NCBI GenBank assembly: GCA_958295905.1
Contig: OY282382.1
Location: 186,001 to 250,000 of the forward strand
Direction: 5' to 3'
Source: an uncultured Vicinamibacterales bacterium
Lineage (GTDB): Bacteria > Acidobacteriota > Vicinamibacteria > Vicinamibacterales > UBA8438
Length of the DNA: 64,000 nt
Positions 60,378 to 64,000 of the stretch are shown piece by piece. Position numbers and translations under genes: made by a program. Each line of letters opens with the position of its first letter. The stretch's first letter is position 1. Under the pieces are notes generated by a model. The model worked only from the letters and a program-made list of their open reading frames with translations, was not told the DNA's origin and ran no database searches.

Positions 60378-63360
60378 GAGCGGGTTCGCGCGCGCTTTGT
60401 ATCTGAATCCGGCCCGCGCAAGCGTGAGCCACGAGCAACTTGCCGAGTACGACGGGAACATCGTCGCGCATAGCCGCCGCCTGCGCATGACCGGCGGCGG
60501 CGGCGGCCGGACCTGGAAGCCGCACCAGTACATCGCGCTGCTGTTCACCGAGCGCTACCTGCACCGGTATTTCGAAGCGCCCGAGGCGCTGCGCAGGGAC
60601 CTGAATCTGGCGCGGAAGATGGCACAGGAAATGCTCGCCCTGCCGGAGTACACGGCGGAGGACCTGCGGGTCCTTGCTTTTCAGAGCGCCACGGGGTCCG
60701 GCAAGACGCTTCTCATGCACGCGCACATCCTGCAGTACCAGCACTACCTCGACAAGGCGGGGGGACGGTTGAACAACGTCGTGCTGCTGACGCCCAACGA
60801 GCAGATGTCAGCGCAGCATGAACGGGAGCTGCACGCGAGCGGACTCCATGCGCGGCTGTTCTCCAGCGAGGCCGCCGCGGACCTGTTCCAGCCGGTGGAA
60901 GTCATCGACCTGAACAAGCTGGCCGAGAAGAAGGGCGTCAAGCGTGTGGCGGTGGCGGATTTCGGCGGCGACAACCTTGTGCTGGTCGACGAAGGCCACC
61001 TGGGAGCGTCGGGCCGGGTCTGGCGCGAACGGCGCCGTGAGCTGTCGCGCGGCGGGTTCACGTTCGAGTACTCGGCCACGTTCAATCAGGTAGTGGGGGG
61101 CAAGGACCCCGAGCTCCTGCACGCCTACGGCAAGTGCCTGCTCTTCGACTACGCGTACCGGCGGTTTCACGACGACGGCTACGGCAAGGACTACGCCATC
61201 TCGAACCTCCCGCGCGGTGCGGAGGACGAGAACAGCGACATGTACCTGCTCGGCTGCCTGCTGACGTTCTACCAGCAGTGCCGCATCTGGCGCGACCACG
61301 GGGCGGGGTGGAAGGCGTTCAACCCCGCGAAGCCGCTGTGGGTCTTCCTCGGGAAAACGGTGAAGGGATCCAGCAAGGCGGATCGGACAACCCGGTCGGA
61401 CGTCGCGCGGATCTTGACGTTCCTCGGTTGGGTGCTCGCGCACGACGAAGCGGTGCGCCCGATGATCGCGCGGCTGCTGGAGGGCCGGTCGGGACTGCTG
61501 GGCGATGGCGGCGAGGACTACTTCACGGGCCGTTTCAACCATCTGGCGCAGACGGGAACGGATCTCTACGTCGATCTGTGCGACCTCCTCTTCCACGGGC
61601 GGGGGCGCCTTCACGTCGTCTATCTCACGGCGGGCGAGGGCGAGCTGCACCTGCGCGTCGCGGACCACGCACCGTTCGGGGTGGTCAACGTGGGGGACTC
61701 GGCGGCGCTCTACAAACTGTTGGCGGAGAACGCGAATCCCGACTTCGACGTCGACCGGGAGCTGGGCTTCGCGGCGCGCCTCTTCGCCGACGTGGACCGG
61801 CCGGACTCGACCGTGAACGTGGTCATCGGGGCGCGGCGCTTCATCGCGGGCTGGAACTCGTGGCGCGTCAGCACGATGGGGTTGATGCACGTCGGCGTCG
61901 GCGAGGGGCCGGAGATCATCCAGATGTTCGGGCGTGGGGTGCGGCTCAAGGGCTGGAACATGAGTCTGAAGCGGCATCGCGAAAGCGGGGCCGCGCCGCC
62001 GCCGGACAGCGCCGAGCTGCAGGAGCTGGAAACGCTGCGCATCTTCGGGCTGCGGGCCAACTACATGCAGACCTTCCAGGACCTGCTGCAGGCGGAAGGT
62101 GTGCGCGTCGACCGGGAGACGATCACGCTGCCGGTCTGCTGGAACCTTGCCCGGCAGGAGAACCTGAAGCTCATCCGGCGCCGGGAAGGGCCGGAGTACG
62201 AGTACTCGGACCGCCGCCCCGTGCTGCCGAACCCCGGGGAAGCCGACAGCCCGCCGGCGGTGGAGATGGACCTGCACTCACGGTTGCAGGCAATCGACTC
62301 GACCGACGTCACGAGGGACGGGAATGCCGAGCGGGCGCCTGTCAAGCTCGATCCCCGCCACGTGGCCTTCTTCGACCGAATACGCATCCGGGACGCGCTA
62401 GCGGCGCACAAGCAGCGCATGGGCTGGCACAACCTGGTTATCCGGCCCGAGACGGTCGATCGGCTTCTGGAAAGTGACGAGTGGTACGTGCTGCACGCGC
62501 CGCCGGAGCAGATGCAGGTCAAGCGGTTCGAGGATGTCCGCGCGCTCGAAGGCGTCGCCGTCAATCTCATCACCGAGTACGCCGGCGAGTTCTGGGGCCG
62601 GCAGCGCCGGCAGTGGGAGCGCGACCGGATCGAGGTCGTCAGACTCGACGAGAACGATCCGAACAACATCCGCGAGTACCGGCTGTCCATCGACACCGCC
62701 GAGAGCCGCCTGATCGAGGAAGTGCGGGACTTGGCGGAGAACCTGCGGGTGGGCCACCACCACTACCTGAAGCTCGCCGTCCTCAAGATCGACGCGCACG
62801 CCTACTACCCGCTGCTGCACGCCGACAAGGGCTGCAACGTCACCATCCAGCCGGTCGCTCTGGACCGGAACGAGAAAACGGTGGTCGAAGCGCTGAACGA
62901 TCTCGCCAAGGACCTCGATCCCTGCCTGCGCGGAAGAGAGCTGTACGTGATCCGCAATCTGACCCGCGGTCGCGGGGTGTCGTTCTTCGACGACTACGCC
63001 TACTACCCCGACTTCATCGTCTGGCTTGTCGACGACGAGAGCCAGCACGTCGTCTTCCTCGACCCGAAAGGCCTCGTCCGATACGGCCCGAAGGAACGGC
63101 GGAAGGTCGAGCTTCACACCGACATCAAGCAGATCGAGGAGCGCGTCCAGGTCTCCGACCCCGACCTGCACCTGCACGCCTACGTCTTGTCCGTCACACC
63201 GCCCGACCGGATCGGCGACGAGCTGCGCCCTCGGGAAGCGTGGGAAAGCCGGGGCGTGTACTTCCTGAACGAGCCCGATTGCCTGAAGCGGGTCATCGAG
63301 AACGTGTTGAACCCGCACGAGCCTGCGCCGACGGCCGAGCCGAATGCCTCACCCAGGTAG
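60229..63360 (+). CDS. Type III-like restriction endonuclease helicase subunit (Res)
   Basis: 1043 residues. An SF2 helicase: Walker A in LAFQSATGSGKTLLMHAHIL (about 155), the DExH-type box as LVLVDEGHLG (DEGH in place of DEAH), FTFEYSATFNQ (motif III) and, in lobe two, IGARRFIAGWNSWRVSTMGL and IIQMFGRGVRLKG. The C-terminus has a PD-(D/E)XK nuclease: YAYYPDFIVWLVDDESQHVV, VFLDPKGLVRYG. With Mod it would cut unmodified DNA after ATP-driven sliding. ATG 60229 is used; the in-frame ATG at 60139 would add 30 residues without homology. The gap to mod is 110 bp. Confidence 0.88.
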   Translation: MRSRLKTTAWTLDNRLVLHAFMCREFGYLTVEDMFEELRGVVPAFAVAGESGFARALYLNPARASVSHEQLAEYDGNIVAHSRRLRMTGGGGGRTWKPHQYIALLFTERYLHRYFEAPEALRRDLNLARKMAQEMLALPEYTAEDLRVLAFQSATGSGKTLLMHAHILQYQHYLDKAGGRLNNVVLLTPNEQMSAQHERELHASGLHARLFSSEAAADLFQPVEVIDLNKLAEKKGVKRVAVADFGGDNLVLVDEGHLGASGRVWRERRRELSRGGFTFEYSATFNQVVGGKDPELLHAYGKCLLFDYAYRRFHDDGYGKDYAISNLPRGAEDENSDMYLLGCLLTFYQQCRIWRDHGAGWKAFNPAKPLWVFLGKTVKGSSKADRTTRSDVARILTFLGWVLAHDEAVRPMIARLLEGRSGLLGDGGEDYFTGRFNHLAQTGTDLYVDLCDLLFHGRGRLHVVYLTAGEGELHLRVADHAPFGVVNVGDSAALYKLLAENANPDFDVDRELGFAARLFADVDRPDSTVNVVIGARRFIAGWNSWRVSTMGLMHVGVGEGPEIIQMFGRGVRLKGWNMSLKRHRESGAAPPPDSAELQELETLRIFGLRANYMQTFQDLLQAEGVRVDRETITLPVCWNLARQENLKLIRRREGPEYEYSDRRPVLPNPGEADSPPAVEMDLHSRLQAIDSTDVTRDGNAERAPVKLDPRHVAFFDRIRIRDALAAHKQRMGWHNLVIRPETVDRLLESDEWYVLHAPPEQMQVKRFEDVRALEGVAVNLITEYAGEFWGRQRRQWERDRIEVVRLDENDPNNIREYRLSIDTAESRLIEEVRDLAENLRVGHHHYLKLAVLKIDAHAYYPLLHADKGCNVTIQPVALDRNEKTVVEALNDLAKDLDPCLRGRELYVIRNLTRGRGVSFFDDYAYYPDFIVWLVDDESQHVVFLDPKGLVRYGPKERRKVELHTDIKQIEERVQVSDPDLHLHAYVLSVTPPDRIGDELRPREAWESRGVYFLNEPDCLKRVIENVLNPHEPAPTAEPNASPR

Positions 63361-63388
63361 CCGCCCCGGTCCGTCGGAGACCGCCCGC

Positions 63389-64000
63389 TCAGCCGGCGGT
63401 CTGCGCCTGTTGCGCCTTTTCTATCTTGGCCCACGTGTCCCGCAGGGTGACGGTGCGGTTGATCACGAGCCGCCCGTCCGTGGTATCCGGATCGACGCAG
63501 AAGTAGCCCCGCCGCTCGAACTGGTAGCGGCTGCCGGCCGGCGCGCCCCGCAGGCTCGGCTCGACCCGGCAACCGGTCAGGGTCTCCAGCGACGCGGGAT
63601 TCAGCGCGTCCATGTAGTCGCCGCCCACCCCGGCGTCCTCGGGGTTGACCCGCGTGAACAGGTGGTCGTAGAGCCGCACCTCGGCCTCGACGGCGTGCGG
63701 AGCCGACACCCAGTGGATGGTGCCGCGCACCTTGCGGCCGTCCGGGGCATAGCCGCCCCGCGTCTCGGGGTCGTAGGTGCAGCGGAGCTCCACCACCTCG
63801 CCGGTGGCCGGATCCCGGACCGCCTCGCGGCAGGTGATGAAGTACGCGTACCGCAGCCGCACCTCGCGGCCGGGGGCGAGGCGGAAGTACTTCCGCGGCG
63901 GGTCCTCCCGGAAGTCGGTCCGCTCGACGTAAAGCTCCCGCGAGAACGGGACCACCCGCGAGCCCATGCCCGCGTCCTCGGGGTTGTTGACCGCCTCGAC
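63389..64000 (-). CDS. glnS: Glutaminyl-tRNA synthetase, C-terminal part (runs off the window)
   Basis: The last 203 codons of GlnS, the C-terminal anticodon-binding barrels. Recognisable are [74 protein letters not shown], and a final [20 protein letters not shown]. It charges tRNA-Gln with glutamine. The catalytic part lies beyond the right edge. The stop is 29 bp from that of the Res gene, tail to tail. Confidence 0.93.
   Translation of the reverse strand, partial: VEAVNNPEDAGMGSRVVPFSRELYVERTDFREDPPRKYFRLAPGREVRLRYAYFITCREAVRDPATGEVVELRCTYDPETRGGYAPDGRKVRGTIHWVSAPHAVEAEVRLYDHLFTRVNPEDAGVGGDYMDALNPASLETLTGCRVEPSLRGAPAGSRYQFERRGYFCVDPDTTDGRLVINRTVTLRDTWAKIEKAQQAQTAG

Overview
The window is chromosomal DNA from a very GC-rich bacterium. 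It mixes housekeeping genes (IF-1, RF1, GlnS, glucokinase, two tRNAs) with several secreted-protein families, a PQQ-dependent alcohol dehydrogenase and an M61 peptidase. This mix suggests an acidobacterium, perhaps a Vicinamibacteria-type lineage; that placement is inference from gene content, not a marker phylogeny.

Layout. 0-5 kb: short repeats, two copies of a MITE-like element, a PLP dehydratase, a small outer-membrane protein and a ligase-ACP-acyltransferase fusion. 5-16.6 kb: IF-1 and a DEAD-box helicase, a GH43-like secreted protein, a BRCT/TPR protein, glucokinase, M61 peptidase, polysaccharide deacetylase, a secreted isoaspartyl methyltransferase, an Mrp ATPase and a DnaJ-like protein. 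17-23.4 kb: addA and addB. 23.7-28.6 kb: asparaginase, tRNA-Ala, a MobA-like transferase, a cold-shock protein, tRNA-Sec (selC) embedded in an array of its own 5' and 3' fragments, a HAD phosphatase and a membrane protein. 28.7-33.7 kb: accessory island with fused remnants of Tn5-type and IS21-type transposases, three genes of lower GC (two secreted proteins and a di-haem peroxidase) and an IS91 remnant. 33.8-43.2 kb: methyltransferase, Fur-rubrerythrin fusion, ErpA/IscA-type protein, FdhE, ThiD, MoaE, MoaD, RF1 and PQQ dehydrogenase. 43.2-46.6 kb: coiled-coil gene and a fragment of a second copy, a frameshifted gene, an IS4 remnant and secreted proteins of unknown function. 46.7-55.1 kb: cytochrome b subunit, TolC-like protein, a HlyD protein fused to two TolB-like domains, TlpA-type thioredoxin and YfcC transporter. 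55.3-63.4 kb: MDR reductase, another MITE copy, then a type III-like methyltransferase/restriction helicase pair. The right edge cuts glnS.

How the genes fit together. FdhE, the formate-dehydrogenase-like cytochrome b subunit, MoaD/MoaE, the MobA-like transferase and selC all point to a molybdenum, probably selenocysteine-containing, formate dehydrogenase whose catalytic subunit lies outside the window. AddA and AddB form a recombination nuclease. The TolC-like protein and HlyD fusion look like two parts of an efflux system with no inner-membrane pump beside them.

The most noteworthy observations are a ~172-bp MITE-like family with 17-bp terminal inverted repeats and 10-bp target duplications (four copies, one splitting a 60-codon frame), the selC fragment array in which two units could fold as anticodon-less tRNA-Sec-like RNAs, several unusual domain fusions, and a recurrent promoter arrangement that would give leaderless mRNAs.
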